Of a DNA stretch of 64,000 nucleotides, positions 43,135 to 53,283 are shown piece after piece. The DNA lies in the NCBI RefSeq assembly GCF_017743995.1, contig NZ_JAGHRB010000002.1:248001-312000 (forward strand). Reading direction: 5' to 3'. This DNA is from Ruegeria sp. R13_0. GTDB taxonomy: Bacteria; Pseudomonadota; Alphaproteobacteria; Rhodobacterales; Rhodobacteraceae. The translations under genes were made by a program, and so were the position numbers. The notes beneath the pieces are model-generated. The model was not told the origin of the DNA. It did not search any database and was given only the letters and a program-made list of their open reading frames with translations. Position 1 is the stretch's first letter. Every line of letters starts with the position of its first letter.

Positions 43135-43156
43135 CTGAGCCGGATAACCGGCTCAG
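43135..43156. terminator. Bidirectional hairpin between acyl-CoA ligase and porin
   Basis: CTGAGCCGG-ATAA-CCGGCTCAG forms a perfect 9-bp stem with a tetraloop in the 56-bp gap between convergent genes. It lacks a clear T-tract, but its position and strength fit a shared terminator. Confidence 0.6.
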
Positions 43157-43172
43157 CGACATAATGCCCGGA

Positions 43173-44324
43173 TCAGAATCGCCAGCGCGCGCCCAGAACA
43201 ACGGTTGAAAGGTCGTCAAACTCGTCCGAGGAATCGTCATACGCGTAGTCCTGGTACGAGAAATAGGCTTCCATGTTGTACTGGTCGATGTTTTGCACAA
43301 TACCAATACCCCAGACGTCCGAATCCGAGCCATCCGCGTTAAAGTCGGACCCGTCCCAATAGTGGAGACCGATGCCTGTTTTGCCAAAGCTGAACCAATC
43401 GGCTTCGTAGCCAACCTTCACATAGTAAAAGCTGGGATCGGTGGATGCGTCATCGTCCACGTCGCGTTCACCGGCGGCAACGGTAAAACTCAGCCCGTTT
43501 TCCAGCAGGATAGATGCCGACCCGACCAAGTCTTCGCGTTTTTCGCTTTCGGCACCGCCAGACCCGCTGTTGCCCTCGCCGCGGACCTGATAGGCAAGCC
43601 CGGCTGCAACCTCCATCCCATTGGCAAAGGTGTTGCCGTAGTAGACGGCAAAGTCGTAGTAATCGCGGTCGTCATCAAAGTCCTCTTCCAGCACGTTTTG
43701 ACCGTATGCGGCGCTGAACGAAAAGCCATTGAAGGACGGGGTGTCATACCGAATGCGGGTTCTGCGCGAACCATCGAAGTTGTCGGTCGTATCTACAACA
43801 ACCGGGCCGCTTAGAATGCCAGCATTGTCGCGGAACAAGAACGACGCGTTGGAGTCTGCAGTAAACGAATAAAGCACCAAGCCGACGAGCGACAGGTCTT
43901 GCTCGGCTACGCCATCGGCCGCCATGCTACCCTGACCCGCCGAGAACGTGCCCCAGTCTCCTTCCAGCGAGAAATCCACATGGCGGATATCCTCGCGGGT
44001 CCATCCGCTGAAATCGTTGCCGTTCTGGTCTGTTTCAGTCGAGTTGGGCAGGCCCAAGGCTGATTCAAATCGGAACCGGAACGTGTTTTCGCCATAAGGT
44101 TGTTCCAAGTTCAACCCTACGCGACTGTTTGAAGCATCGAAATCGCGGACATTTGTCTCCGTCTCCTGTCCGTCGTCCACCGAAATGATCGCCGGGTTCA
44201 ACTGGCCGTAAAGCACAACAAATCCGCCGGAGTTGTTTTCATACTTCAGTTCAGCAGCCGCCGGTAAGGCGAGAACCAAAGTCAGCCCGGCCACCGAGGA
44301 TAGCAATCCGTTTTTGTGTTTCAT
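43173..44324 (-). CDS. Outer-membrane porin
   Basis: The 383-residue porin has a Sec signal (GLLSSVAGLTLVLALPAAA). It is followed by LKYENNSGGFVVLYGQLNPA, alternating amphipathic beta-strands and many acidic loops, and it ends in a terminal phenylalanine (LGARWRF), as expected for BAM-dependent insertion. It belongs to the Gram-negative general porin type. The loops are very rich in Asp and Glu, suggesting a cation-preferring pore. It stands alone, ahead of the arc operon's 3' end on the same strand. Confidence 0.88.
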   Translation of the reverse strand: MKHKNGLLSSVAGLTLVLALPAAAELKYENNSGGFVVLYGQLNPAIISVDDGQETETNVRDFDASNSRVGLNLEQPYGENTFRFRFESALGLPNSTETDQNGNDFSGWTREDIRHVDFSLEGDWGTFSAGQGSMAADGVAEQDLSLVGLVLYSFTADSNASFLFRDNAGILSGPVVVDTTDNFDGSRRTRIRYDTPSFNGFSFSAAYGQNVLEEDFDDDRDYYDFAVYYGNTFANGMEVAAGLAYQVRGEGNSGSGGAESEKREDLVGSASILLENGLSFTVAAGERDVDDDASTDPSFYYVKVGYEADWFSFGKTGIGLHYWDGSDFNADGSDSDVWGIGIVQNIDQYNMEAYFSYQDYAYDDSSDEFDDLSTVVLGARWRF

Positions 44325-44448
44325 CTGTCATTCCCTCTCAATCAATCTCCCGTCGCACCATTGAAATATTGGGCCGTATGTTGCGGCTGTTGATTGGGTA
44401 CGACTTTGTCTTCTACTTCGAGCCTCAGTTTATTCGATACCCTCCTTC

Positions 44449-45378
44449 TTAGTGGAACTCCGCCTCTCTTGCATCGGCGCGTATGGTTGTGCCCTTGGTT
44501 CCTGCCACGATCCCAGCAAGATCGGCGAGTGCGCCGATGGCGGCAGCCTTACCAGTCAATCGGGCAAATTGGGTGGCGGCGTCAACCTTTGGACCCATCG
44601 AGCCTGCGGCGAAATCGTATTCGGAAATCGCATCGGGCGTGATGGATTTGATCCCGCGCTCACTCTTGGTACCCCAATCCAGATAGACACTGTCGGCATC
44701 GGTGGCAGCGATGAACAGGTCGGCCCCCACTTCGCGCGCCAGCAGTTCCGAGGCCAGATCCTTGTCGATCACGGCCTCGATCCCTTCCAGCGTGCCCGCG
44801 TCGTTGTAGACGGTCGGAATACCGCCGCCACCTGCGCAGATCACCACGGTCTGCTTCTCTAGCAGCCACTTGATCGGCCTTATCTGAAAAATCCGTTTCG
44901 GCAGAGGTGAGGCAACGACGCGCCGCCATTTGTCCCCGTCCGCGCGGATTTCCCAACCTTTGTCGGCGGCCAGCCGTTCGGCCTCGGGTTTTTCATAGAC
45001 CGGACCAATGAACTTGGTCGGGTTGTCAAAGGCCGGGTCCTTGGCGTCGACCTCGATCATAGTCAACAGCGTAGCCAGCGGCGTTTCCTGTGGCAGCCGG
45101 TTGCCCAGCTCCTGTTCGACCATATAGCCGATCATGCCTTCGGTCTCGGCCCCCAGCACGTCCAGCGGGTAGGCTTCATCCGGTTTATAGGCGTTGCCCT
45201 GCAGCGCCAGCAGACCAACCTGCGGGCCGTTTCCATGGGTGACGATCAACTCGTTCCCTTCGGCGATGGTGGCCAGCGCCTCGGCAGCGATGGCTGTGTT
45301 TTCGCGCTGGTTTTCCGCAGTCAGGGCCTGACCGCGGCGCAGCAGCGCATTGCCCCCAAGGGCGACGACAATGCGCAT
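44449..45378 (-). CDS. arcC: Carbamate kinase
   Basis: The 309-residue amino-acid-kinase-fold enzyme has [15 protein letters not shown] at the start, [19 protein letters not shown] and [12 protein letters not shown]. It makes ATP and carbamate from carbamoyl phosphate and ADP, the energy-yielding step of the arginine deiminase pathway. It lies 3 nt after arcB as the last gene of the arc operon. Confidence 0.95.
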   Translation of the reverse strand: MRIVVALGGNALLRRGQALTAENQRENTAIAAEALATIAEGNELIVTHGNGPQVGLLALQGNAYKPDEAYPLDVLGAETEGMIGYMVEQELGNRLPQETPLATLLTMIEVDAKDPAFDNPTKFIGPVYEKPEAERLAADKGWEIRADGDKWRRVVASPLPKRIFQIRPIKWLLEKQTVVICAGGGGIPTVYNDAGTLEGIEAVIDKDLASELLAREVGADLFIAATDADSVYLDWGTKSERGIKSITPDAISEYDFAAGSMGPKVDAATQFARLTGKAAAIGALADLAGIVAGTKGTTIRADAREAEFH

Positions 45379-45381
45379 GGC

Positions 45382-46383
45382 TTAACTCCCCAGCGTGGCG
45401 ACCAAGACCGCCTTGATGGTGTGCATCCGGTTTTCGGCCTGTTCGAACTGGATACCGGCGGGGCTTTCGAACACCTCTTCGGTCACTTCCATTTCGGTGA
45501 TGCCAAACTTTTGATGGATGTCCTCACCCACTTTGGTTTCGGTGTTATGGAAGGCGGGCAGGCAGTGCATGAACTTAACGTTCGGATTGTTCGCCGCTGC
45601 CATCAGATCGCTGTTCACCTGATAGGGGGTCAGCTCCTTTATCCGGCTTTCCCAGACCTCGGCGGCCTCACCCATCGAAACCCAGACATCGGTGTGGATA
45701 AAGTCCACGCCATCCACCGCCTCTTTCGGATCGTCAGTGATGGTCAGTTTGGCCCCATAGCGCTTGGCGGCTTCTTCGGCCGGACCGCGGAACTCGTCCG
45801 AGGGCCACAGATGTTTGGGTGCCGCGATGCGCACGTCCATGCCCATCATGCAACCCGCGATCATCAGCGAGTGGCCCATGTTCGAGCGCCCGTCACCGAC
45901 ATAGGCATATTTGATGTCATGCAGGGGTTTCTCGCCATATTCCTGCATGGTCAACAAGTCGGCCAGCATCTGGGTCGGGTGGAATTCATCGGTCAGACCG
46001 TTGTAAACTGGAACGCCGGCATAGTCGGCCAGAGTTTCGGCCAAATCCTGACCGAAGCCGCGATATTCGATCCCGTCAAACATGCGGCCCAGAACCCGGG
46101 CGGTGTCTTTCATGCTTTCTTTGTGACCGATCTGCGACCCCGAGGGGCCGAGGTAGGTGACGCCCGCGCCCTGATCCATCGCTGCCACTTCAAAGGCGCA
46201 CATGGTCCGGGTCGAGGTTTTCTCAAAAATCAGGCAGATATTCTTGCCCTTCAGGTGCTGGATTTCCGATCCAGCATATTTGGCGCGCTTCAGATCGCGC
46301 GACAGGTCCAGCAGATAGCGCAACTCGCGCTGGTTGAAGTCGAGCAGTTTCAGGAAACTGCGGCCCTTGAGATTAAATGCCAT
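45382..46383 (-). CDS. arcB: Ornithine carbamoyltransferase, catabolic
   Basis: The 333-residue enzyme turns citrulline and phosphate into ornithine and carbamoyl phosphate in this context. The carbamoyl-phosphate motif reads STRTM at residues 57-61, where STRTR is usual, so the second arginine is replaced by methionine. The other motifs are intact: HPTQMLADL and [12 protein letters not shown]. Placement between arcA and arcC supports the catabolic role. It lies 20 nt after arcA. Confidence 0.93.
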   Translation of the reverse strand: MAFNLKGRSFLKLLDFNQRELRYLLDLSRDLKRAKYAGSEIQHLKGKNICLIFEKTSTRTMCAFEVAAMDQGAGVTYLGPSGSQIGHKESMKDTARVLGRMFDGIEYRGFGQDLAETLADYAGVPVYNGLTDEFHPTQMLADLLTMQEYGEKPLHDIKYAYVGDGRSNMGHSLMIAGCMMGMDVRIAAPKHLWPSDEFRGPAEEAAKRYGAKLTITDDPKEAVDGVDFIHTDVWVSMGEAAEVWESRIKELTPYQVNSDLMAAANNPNVKFMHCLPAFHNTETKVGEDIHQKFGITEMEVTEEVFESPAGIQFEQAENRMHTIKAVLVATLGS

Positions 46384-46403
46384 CGGTTTTGTCTCCTATC
46401 TTA

Positions 46404-47630
46404 TTAATCCACAGGGTCGCGCCAGATCGGGCAGGTCATGCAGTGCCCGCCGCCGCGTCCGCGCCCAAGTTCTGAACCGGAAATCGTGATCACCTCGACA
46501 CCCGCCTTGCGCAGCAACGTGTTGGTATAGGTGTTGCGATCATAGGCCACGACCACGCCGGGTTCCAAAGCGACCACGTTGTTGCCATCGTCCCATTGCT
46601 CGCGCTCCTGGTTGAACGCATCGCCGCCGGTCTGAACGATGTTCAGCGATTTGATGCCAAGGCATTCGGCGGCCACATCGAACAGGTGTTTTTCTTCGTG
46701 ACGGAATTCGATCGCACCTTCTTTGTTGCCAGGACGCAGGCTGATGCACTGGATGTCGTTGCAAACGTCGACAAAGGCCGTTGCTGTTTCACGGTCGCAG
46801 TGGCTGAAGACCGTATCCAGGTGCATAGCTGCCCGGCTGCGCGGCATCTGGCACGCAACAACGCGTTCCGCAGCGCCTTTGGCGAACAGAGCGCGGGCAA
46901 CTTGCCCCACCGCCTGTGGGCTAGTGCGTTCGCCCATACCGATCAGTACGCTACCATTGCCCCAAGGCATGACGTCCCCGCCTTCCACAGTGGCTGCACC
47001 GTGATCCTTGTCGGGATCGCCCCACCAGATTTCGAAATCGCCATCCTTGAACTCGGGATGGAATTTGTAGATCGCCGTGACCAGCAGAGTCTCGGGCCGG
47101 CGTGCAGGCCAATACATCGGGTTGACCGTGACGCCACCATAAATCCAACAGCTGTTGTCGCGGGTGAATTGCGTGTTGGGGATCGGCGGGATGACAAAGC
47201 CCAGCGGCCCCAGATAGCTGCCGAACATCCCCGACGGCTTGAAGGGCATATCCTCGACCGCAATGCCACCGATCAAGTACATCGCCAAATCCTTGGCGGC
47301 CATCTCGTTTAGCCAGCCGCGCAGCTCGTTCATCATACCGATGCCGACCTGATTTTCGGTGATGCGACGATCCAACACCCATTTGCGGGCCTCTTTGTCC
47401 TTTAGCGTCGTCTCAAGCAGCGCGTGGAATTCCAGCACTTCGACGCCGCGCTCCTCCATCTTCATGCGGAAATCGGCGTGATCGGCACGGGCTTTGTGTA
47501 CCCATAGAACGTCGTCATACAAAAGCTCGGCTGCGTTGCCTGGCGTCAAGCGGGAATGGGCCAGGCCCGGTTCACACACCATCACCTTTCGAAGTTTTCC
47601 AATCTCGGAATGGGCTCCAAATCCAGTCAT
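46404..47630 (-). CDS. arcA: Arginine deiminase
   Basis: The 408-residue enzyme hydrolyses arginine to citrulline and ammonia. The C-terminal nucleophile is Cys397 in [10 protein letters not shown]. The earlier [12 protein letters not shown] and [20 protein letters not shown] blocks belong to the guanidino-modifying fold. The ATG at 47630 has GGAGGA directly upstream and overlaps the permease stop (ATGA). The frame is open upstream, but that extension lies inside the permease gene. Confidence 0.96.
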   Translation of the reverse strand: MTGFGAHSEIGKLRKVMVCEPGLAHSRLTPGNAAELLYDDVLWVHKARADHADFRMKMEERGVEVLEFHALLETTLKDKEARKWVLDRRITENQVGIGMMNELRGWLNEMAAKDLAMYLIGGIAVEDMPFKPSGMFGSYLGPLGFVIPPIPNTQFTRDNSCWIYGGVTVNPMYWPARRPETLLVTAIYKFHPEFKDGDFEIWWGDPDKDHGAATVEGGDVMPWGNGSVLIGMGERTSPQAVGQVARALFAKGAAERVVACQMPRSRAAMHLDTVFSHCDRETATAFVDVCNDIQCISLRPGNKEGAIEFRHEEKHLFDVAAECLGIKSLNIVQTGGDAFNQEREQWDDGNNVVALEPGVVVAYDRNTYTNTLLRKAGVEVITISGSELGRGRGGGHCMTCPIWRDPVD

Positions 47631-48958
47631 GTTTCCTCCCTTGCATGAGCATTGCCAGACTGCCAGCGCAGCCAGACATGAATGGGCAAACCTGCTAGCA
47701 GCAGCAGAACGCCCCAGAAAACCACGTCTTTCCCCGCGCCGAGGATTGCCCATAGCGAATAGGCAAAGCCAAGCGCGGCAAGGATAAGCGTGTTTGGTGA
47801 CAAGCGTGTATAGTCGCCTCGGCGCGCGCGGATCATAATCTCGACCAACGCGCACAGCAGATAGGGGATCAGCGTCGACAGGGTGGCCAGCAAAATGATG
47901 AACTCAAACTGCTCGGCCAGTGACCGTGTATAGTTCATCGCGACCAGCGCGCTGGCCAGAAGGCTGGACACGATCAACCCAAAAACAGGCGTGCCGGTGC
48001 GCGACAGCCGCGCGAACTGCGCCGGGAATAACCCATCGCGCGCCGCCCCGAGCGGCACCTGCCCGGTCAACAGCACGAACCCGTTCAACGTGCCGAAGGT
48101 TGAGATACAGGCCCCAACCGCAATGAAAACGGCCCCGCCAAAACCCCACATCACTGCCGCCACATCCGCCAGCGGCGCATTGGTCCCCGCCAAAAGTGAC
48201 GAGGGCACGACGCCAAGCGCCACATAGGTCGTCGCAATATAGACCAGGGCCGCCACGCAGGTACCGACAATCGTGGCGCGTGGGATGGTGCGTTTGGGGT
48301 CCTTTGCCTCACCTGCAGGAACGGTCGCGGATTCCAGCCCGACAAAGGCCCACAGCGTCAGTGCCGCGCAGGTCGAAATGGCTGAAATATTTGACATCCC
48401 GCTGACATTCACCGGCCGGAAATTGGCGCTGTCCACATAGGCAAAGCCCAGCACGATCAGCACCAGCAACGGAGCCAGTTTCATCACGGTGGTCACAACC
48501 TGAATGATCCCTGCCTCGCGCACGCCGCGTACATTGATCCAGGTCAGCAGCCACATCGACCCCAGCGCCGCCACCAGCCCAGCCAGCGCGCTTTCGCCGA
48601 CCGCCGGGATCATCACACTCAGATATCCCGCAAACGCCACCGCCACGGCAGCATTGCCCGACCACAGCGCAATCCAATAGCCCCAAGCGATCATGAAACC
48701 GGCGAAATCCCCGAACCCTTCGCGCGCATAGGCATAAGGCCCACCGGTATCCGAGGACAGCCGCGCCAGCCGCCCGAAGATCAGCGCCAGTACGATGGCC
48801 CCTCCGGCGGTCAGCACCCAGCCCGCCATCGAGATCGGCCCGAACGCCGCCAGTGACGACGGCAGCAGGAATATCCCCGAGCCAATCATGTTGCCTACCA
48901 CCAAGGCGGTACACATCCAGAACCCGAGCGCGCGTGGGGTGTCAGCGGAAGTCGTCAT
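47627..48958 (-). CDS. APC-family amino acid permease, probable arginine/ornithine antiporter
   Basis: The 443-residue protein has about 12 hydrophobic segments and APC-superfamily signatures ([20 protein letters not shown] near the start, [38 protein letters not shown]). It resembles basic amino acid/polyamine antiporters of the AdiC/PotE/ArcD type. It overlaps arcA by ATGA. An exchange of arginine for ornithine would feed the pathway without energy cost. A second, unrelated transporter precedes it in the operon. Confidence 0.85.
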   Translation of the reverse strand: MTTSADTPRALGFWMCTALVVGNMIGSGIFLLPSSLAAFGPISMAGWVLTAGGAIVLALIFGRLARLSSDTGGPYAYAREGFGDFAGFMIAWGYWIALWSGNAAVAVAFAGYLSVMIPAVGESALAGLVAALGSMWLLTWINVRGVREAGIIQVVTTVMKLAPLLVLIVLGFAYVDSANFRPVNVSGMSNISAISTCAALTLWAFVGLESATVPAGEAKDPKRTIPRATIVGTCVAALVYIATTYVALGVVPSSLLAGTNAPLADVAAVMWGFGGAVFIAVGACISTFGTLNGFVLLTGQVPLGAARDGLFPAQFARLSRTGTPVFGLIVSSLLASALVAMNYTRSLAEQFEFIILLATLSTLIPYLLCALVEIMIRARRGDYTRLSPNTLILAALGFAYSLWAILGAGKDVVFWGVLLLLAGLPIHVWLRWQSGNAHAREET

Positions 48959-48964
48959 CGCGTC

Positions 48965-50371
48965 TTACGCGATCGCCGACAGGCTGAGCCCGGCCATGAT
49001 GATCACGATCAGTACACCCAGCAGAGGCAGAGTGAATTTCAACCACCGCTCATACGGCACACGCCCCAGTGCCAGCCCGCCCATTACCACCGCCGAGGTC
49101 GGCGTGATCAGGTTCACCAGACCGCTGGCCGACTGATAGGCCGTGACAACCAAAGACCGATCCACATTCGAGAAATCCGCCAGCGGAGCCATGATCGGCA
49201 TGGTCAGAACCGCAAGACCGGATGAGGACGGCACCAGGAACGACAGCAAACCCTGCAACCCGAACATGGTGTTGATGAAAGCCACCTGCCCCAACCCGTT
49301 CACTGCGCCCTCGGCCCAATACAGGATCGTGTCGGTGATGTTGCCCGCATCCATTACGATGACGATGCCCCGAGCGATCCCGATTACAAGCGCTACGCCC
49401 AGCAAGTCGCGTGCACCATCCACGAAGGTCGAGGTGAACTCTTCCTCACCCATCCGCGCGATCAGCCCGACGACAATTGCAGCCACTAGGAACAGGCCCG
49501 ACATCTCGGCCATCCACCAGCCTCCGACGGAGACGCCCCAGATCATCACGCCAAAGCTGGCCGCAAAGATCACAAGGATCACCCCATGTGTGCCGGTAAA
49601 GGCGACAGGCGCGTCGTTCTCGCGTTTGCCCTTGAGGAAATGCGCTTCGTTGCTTTCGCGTTTGTCGGCAACGATCGACAGATCGGGGTTGGCTTTGACC
49701 CGCGCAGCATAACGCATGACAAAGGCGACACAGGCCAGCCAGCAGGCCCCCAAAAGCGCAAAGCGCAGCATGATCCCGTTGGTGAACGGCACCCCCGCCG
49801 CATCCGAGGCGATGACCGTGGCAAAGGGATTGATCGTCGAGCCCAGCGTGCCCACGCCCGCGCCCAGCATGATGATTGCCACCCCCACTGCAGCGTCATA
49901 GCCTGCGGCAATCATCACCGGAATGATCAGCGTGTAAAAGGCCAACGATTCCTCGGCCATGCCATAGATGGTTCCGCCAGCGGCGAACAGCGCCATCAGA
50001 ATGGGGATCATCCACTTTTCGTGCCCCTCCATCCGCGCCATAGCCTTGGCGATCCCTGCGTCGATGGCCCCGGTATGGGCGACGATCCCGAGAAAACCGC
50101 CGATCACGAGGACGAACAGTGCCACGTCGATCGCTTGTGCCTCATAGGTTGCGGGATCATAGAACCCCGCGATCGGAGCCAGAACCACGTCGAAAAAGCC
50201 CTGGGGCTGCGGATCAACGACCTGATAGCTGCCCGGAACCGGGACCGCTTTGCCTAAAAGCTCATTCTCAACCCGGTCATACTGACCGGCCGGTACGAAC
50301 CAAGTGGCAATCGCAACCACCGCGATCAATACGAACAGGATGGTATAGGCAGTAGGGAACTTGAACTTCAT
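48965..50371 (-). CDS. YfcC-family transporter, probable arginine/ornithine carrier
   Basis: The 468-residue membrane protein has about 12 hydrophobic segments and YfcC/ArcD-type blocks (WFVPAGQYDRVENELLG, then GFLGIVAHTGAIDAGIAKAM and SSSGLAVLTMPIMAPLADFS). The family includes the arcD-type carriers found with arginine deiminase genes in other bacteria. It is the first gene of the arc operon, 6 nt before the APC permease gene. It may import arginine while the APC protein exchanges ornithine, but roles cannot be told apart by sequence. Confidence 0.82.
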   Translation of the reverse strand: MKFKFPTAYTILFVLIAVVAIATWFVPAGQYDRVENELLGKAVPVPGSYQVVDPQPQGFFDVVLAPIAGFYDPATYEAQAIDVALFVLVIGGFLGIVAHTGAIDAGIAKAMARMEGHEKWMIPILMALFAAGGTIYGMAEESLAFYTLIIPVMIAAGYDAAVGVAIIMLGAGVGTLGSTINPFATVIASDAAGVPFTNGIMLRFALLGACWLACVAFVMRYAARVKANPDLSIVADKRESNEAHFLKGKRENDAPVAFTGTHGVILVIFAASFGVMIWGVSVGGWWMAEMSGLFLVAAIVVGLIARMGEEEFTSTFVDGARDLLGVALVIGIARGIVIVMDAGNITDTILYWAEGAVNGLGQVAFINTMFGLQGLLSFLVPSSSGLAVLTMPIMAPLADFSNVDRSLVVTAYQSASGLVNLITPTSAVVMGGLALGRVPYERWLKFTLPLLGVLIVIIMAGLSLSAIA

Positions 50372-51086
50372 TTTACAGTCCTCTGAAAGCTCCGAAAATA
50401 TGCGTCACGCTGTCAGCGCGTCCGATGGTCGTCCCGCAAGAGGCTCGCCTTGTCACCGTGCGAGCCGCAGGCCTGATCAAACGGACTATGCAGAACCGAC
50501 GGGATCCGCAGTTTGATCTGAGTCGGCGAAAATCCAAAAAGATGTAACAAAAATGTGAAATTTAACCCTCACGATTTCGGATGGTACAATGGTTCAGACA
50601 AGTAAATTATTTGCGGGCGACGCGAAGATGTTCCGGTTGAAATCGTCCGACGGTATACCTCGGGCGAACACTACCAGGCCGCGCCTGTATTGCGGCATTG
50701 ACCTCCTCGGTCAGACAGGACAGCGCTGGCTGGAGTATGCGTCCACCCACAATCCTAGCTTGGACCCGAGCGGGTTTGAACGAAGACTTCGATCCATAGG
50801 GAATTGCCACAGGAACACCGCACAGAGGGACCGCGACAGGTATTGTCACTATTTCCATGCAAGCGGCCTCCTCTCAAAACACAGGTATCAACAGGGAAGG
50901 AACCCGTTACGTCTTGAAAAAATATTAGCCAGGCTGATAGCTTAGCAAAATGCTTTCCGGCCTTTATCCGAAATGTCACGGCTTTTTTTCGAATTCTACA
51001 CAGATACGTGATCTATCTCTTGGATTGAGTCTTCCGCTCCTTAGCACTCGGATCTCCAACCTTTAGTTCAGGACCAAAGATTCCCG
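50372..51086. other. 715-bp divergent intergenic region upstream of the arc operon
   Basis: This stretch contains a GGCTCGC-N11-GCGAGCC hairpin at 50442-50466 and a GATCAAAC / GTTTGATC inverted repeat at 50475-50518, both near the arc start. An AT-rich segment follows at about 50528-50575. An open frame at 50589-50945 encodes a 118-residue product of odd composition without recognisable features and is not called. No FNR-type TTGAT-N4-ATCAA box was found. Confidence 0.5.
50442..50466. promoter_or_regulatory. Hairpin GGCTCGC-N11-GCGAGCC in the arc leader
   Basis: Perfect 7-bp arms with an 11-nt loop lie 71-95 nt before the first arc gene. It could be a leader-RNA structure or an operator. No function can be assigned from sequence. 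Confidence 0.35.
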
Positions 51087-52859
51087 ATGAGCGATCGACG
51101 CTTTACCATGACGCAGGCCCAACTTCAGGGGTTTTTGCCCCCTTCGCCTGAGTGGCACGGAGCCAGCAATGCCTTTGCCCTACCTTCCGGTCACAATTGG
51201 GCCACCCGAATCGAACAATCGGATTTTACGGAAACGGCGACCTATAGCGAGGTCTCAGCATATGTTCAGCGTCTGGCCGCGACCAGTGATCATGTCGCGC
51301 TAGTGTCACTCGCCAAACTAGCCAATGCCGAGGATATCTGGATGCTGGTCGTGTCCGATGCACCGGATAAATCCCCGGACGGCCTGCGCGCCAGCGGCAA
51401 GCCTACTGTGTTTATTGAGGCCGGAATCCATCCTGGCGAATCCATGGGCATCAATGCGGGGTTAATGCTGGTGCGGGATATGATTGTCACCGGCACACAG
51501 GCAGCGCTTCTGGACAAGGTCAACCTTTTGTTCATTCCGGTGTTGAATGTGCAGGGTCATCTACGGCAGTCGCCGACGGGCCGCATCAATCAACATGGCC
51601 CCAACACATCGGGGCGGCGGCCCAATGGGCGATGGCTGAACCTCAACTGCGATTTCAGCAAGCTCGACAGCCCCGAAGTGCGCGCATCCGTAAAGGTAGT
51701 GACCGACTACCAGCCCGATTTCTTTGTCGATGCGCATTCCACGGATGGCCAGAACTACACCTACGACGTCACTTGGAGCGACAACGGAAATGCAGGCCAA
51801 AGCCCGGCCATAAGCCAATGGCTGCGCGATGAGATGACCGACGAGTTGGCGCAATTCCTGACGGATTTGGGCCATATCCCCGGCCCTGCTATAGATGCCA
51901 ACGATCCGATGGATCCGACACAAGGTTACTACCCGTTTTTTGCCGATGGTCCGTCTTATTCAACAAACTATGCCGATCATCGCCACATTCCGGCCTACCT
52001 GCTGGAAATTCACGCGCTCAAACCCTATCGGCAGCGGGTTCTTGGGGCCTACAGCTTTTTCATCGGTGTTCTGAACATCGTTGGGAACAAGGCCGCGTCG
52101 CTTCGCAAAGCTATTGCCATGGGCAGGACCGCAAGACTTGACCCTGTTCCGATCGCCTGGGATTTCGATGATCCGGCACCGCAAGTGCAGTACGATGCGT
52201 TTACCTATGACGTTCGCCGCAACCCAGTCTTGGGCATCGACCAGATTACCTGGGGCGCGGACCCTGCCCCTATGATTGTCAGCCAATCCACACGCACGAC
52301 CCCGTGCATTACTGCACTGCGACCGGTCGCATACTACATCCCCGCCGTCTGGGTCGATGTGATCGACCGGCTACATGCCCATGAGATAGAGACCGAAACT
52401 TTGACCCATGAACGGCTGGTGCATGTTGAGCGTTATCGCATTGCCGATTTCAAGATCATCGATCCCAACCGCGAGGGCAGAGCCGTGGCCAGCGGTCAGC
52501 CGGTGCCACAAACAGACCAGATCCTCTATCGTCCCGGTGACGTGCGTGTCACCACCGATCAGCCATTGGGCACTCTGGCAGTGGCGCTTCTGGAGCCGCT
52601 GGGAGAGGGTAGTTTTTTCACCTGGGGGTTCTCTAACGCACAGATGGCAACCCACGAGTATGGTGAGAATTACATTACAACCCAGATTGCCGAAGAAATA
52701 CTAAAACATGACAGTGAAATCGCTGAGGCCTGGGCTGACCTGCAGCGGGACAAGCCTGATTTCACCAGTGATGCCGCAGCTGTGCTGAACTGGTTTTTCG
52801 AGAAGACCACATTCTACGATTCAGAAGCGTTCATGTTGCCCATCGGTATAGAACGCTAG
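51087..52859 (+). CDS. M14-family zinc carboxypeptidase
   Basis: The 590-residue enzyme has the zinc site HPGES with His115 and Glu118, the third ligand His217 in DFFVDAHSTDG, the LNLNCDF stretch and the general base Glu307 in YLLEIHAL. No signal peptide is visible, so it is probably cytoplasmic. The C-terminal ~250 residues form an accessory region, with TWGFSNAQMATHEYGENY, that I do not recognise. It stands alone, so the substrate (peptide, amide or modified amino acid) is unknown. Confidence 0.85.
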   Translation: MSDRRFTMTQAQLQGFLPPSPEWHGASNAFALPSGHNWATRIEQSDFTETATYSEVSAYVQRLAATSDHVALVSLAKLANAEDIWMLVVSDAPDKSPDGLRASGKPTVFIEAGIHPGESMGINAGLMLVRDMIVTGTQAALLDKVNLLFIPVLNVQGHLRQSPTGRINQHGPNTSGRRPNGRWLNLNCDFSKLDSPEVRASVKVVTDYQPDFFVDAHSTDGQNYTYDVTWSDNGNAGQSPAISQWLRDEMTDELAQFLTDLGHIPGPAIDANDPMDPTQGYYPFFADGPSYSTNYADHRHIPAYLLEIHALKPYRQRVLGAYSFFIGVLNIVGNKAASLRKAIAMGRTARLDPVPIAWDFDDPAPQVQYDAFTYDVRRNPVLGIDQITWGADPAPMIVSQSTRTTPCITALRPVAYYIPAVWVDVIDRLHAHEIETETLTHERLVHVERYRIADFKIIDPNREGRAVASGQPVPQTDQILYRPGDVRVTTDQPLGTLAVALLEPLGEGSFFTWGFSNAQMATHEYGENYITTQIAEEILKHDSEIAEAWADLQRDKPDFTSDAAAVLNWFFEKTTFYDSEAFMLPIGIER

Positions 52860-53283
52860 ACGTGTCTGAGTGCAGATAGTTCGGCTAAAAAATTACCTAA
52901 CCGCAGGCGATGCGGCGGGCAACCTTGTAGATGTCGTGCAGGGTCTGGGTCACGCCAACCTCTGAGCTTCCACCAGCGATTCAGGTTTAGGCCAAGACAC
53001 TTTAGGTCACGAAATCGGCAGGATGCTCCGAACGTATCAGACTGGAAGTCCTTTGACCGTCTATGTTTATTTGCACAATCTGGAATCCGTGTTCGAAACC
53101 CACGCAGCACACGCACCCAGAACCGCCGCGACCATCCTCGGCGGAAAGTCGGCCGGTTTTCGAGTTTGTCCAAACGTATTTTAATTTCACAACCGGCGTA
53201 GAAAATCCGTGACTGTAGTGTTGTTGTTGTAGATACACACCCCTGAATTCAATCGGTTCGATTCACCTTCGGGCTACGGTGTC
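52860..53283. other. 424-bp gene-free stretch before the V-type ATPase operon end
   Basis: I see no intact gene here. On the minus strand around 52895-52980 a short frame reads VTQTLHDIYKVARRIACG, which could be the tail of a lost gene, but it has no start and no full domain. A TTCGAAA stretch near 53090 is not part of a tRNA. Confidence 0.45.

Noticed and set aside
45235-46407. A 390-codon plus-strand frame opposite arcB
   Set aside because: Antisense shadow of a clear ornithine carbamoyltransferase.
50471-50518. Half-sites resembling an FNR/ANR box upstream of the arc operon
   Set aside because: ATCAA and TTGAT are present, but in the wrong order and spacing for TTGAT-N4-ATCAA.
50589-50945. 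A 118-codon frame between the arc operon and the carboxypeptidase
   Set aside because: Odd composition, no ribosome site and no recognisable motif; treated as non-coding.
53085-53110. GTTCGAAACCC resembling a tRNA T-arm
   Set aside because: The flanking bases do not pair into a T-stem, and no acceptor or anticodon arm could be found.
52856-53173. A 105-codon minus-strand frame in the gap before the V-ATPase operon
   Set aside because: Arg- and Trp-rich composition typical of chance frames. A short alternative frame resembling a gene tail was too short to call.
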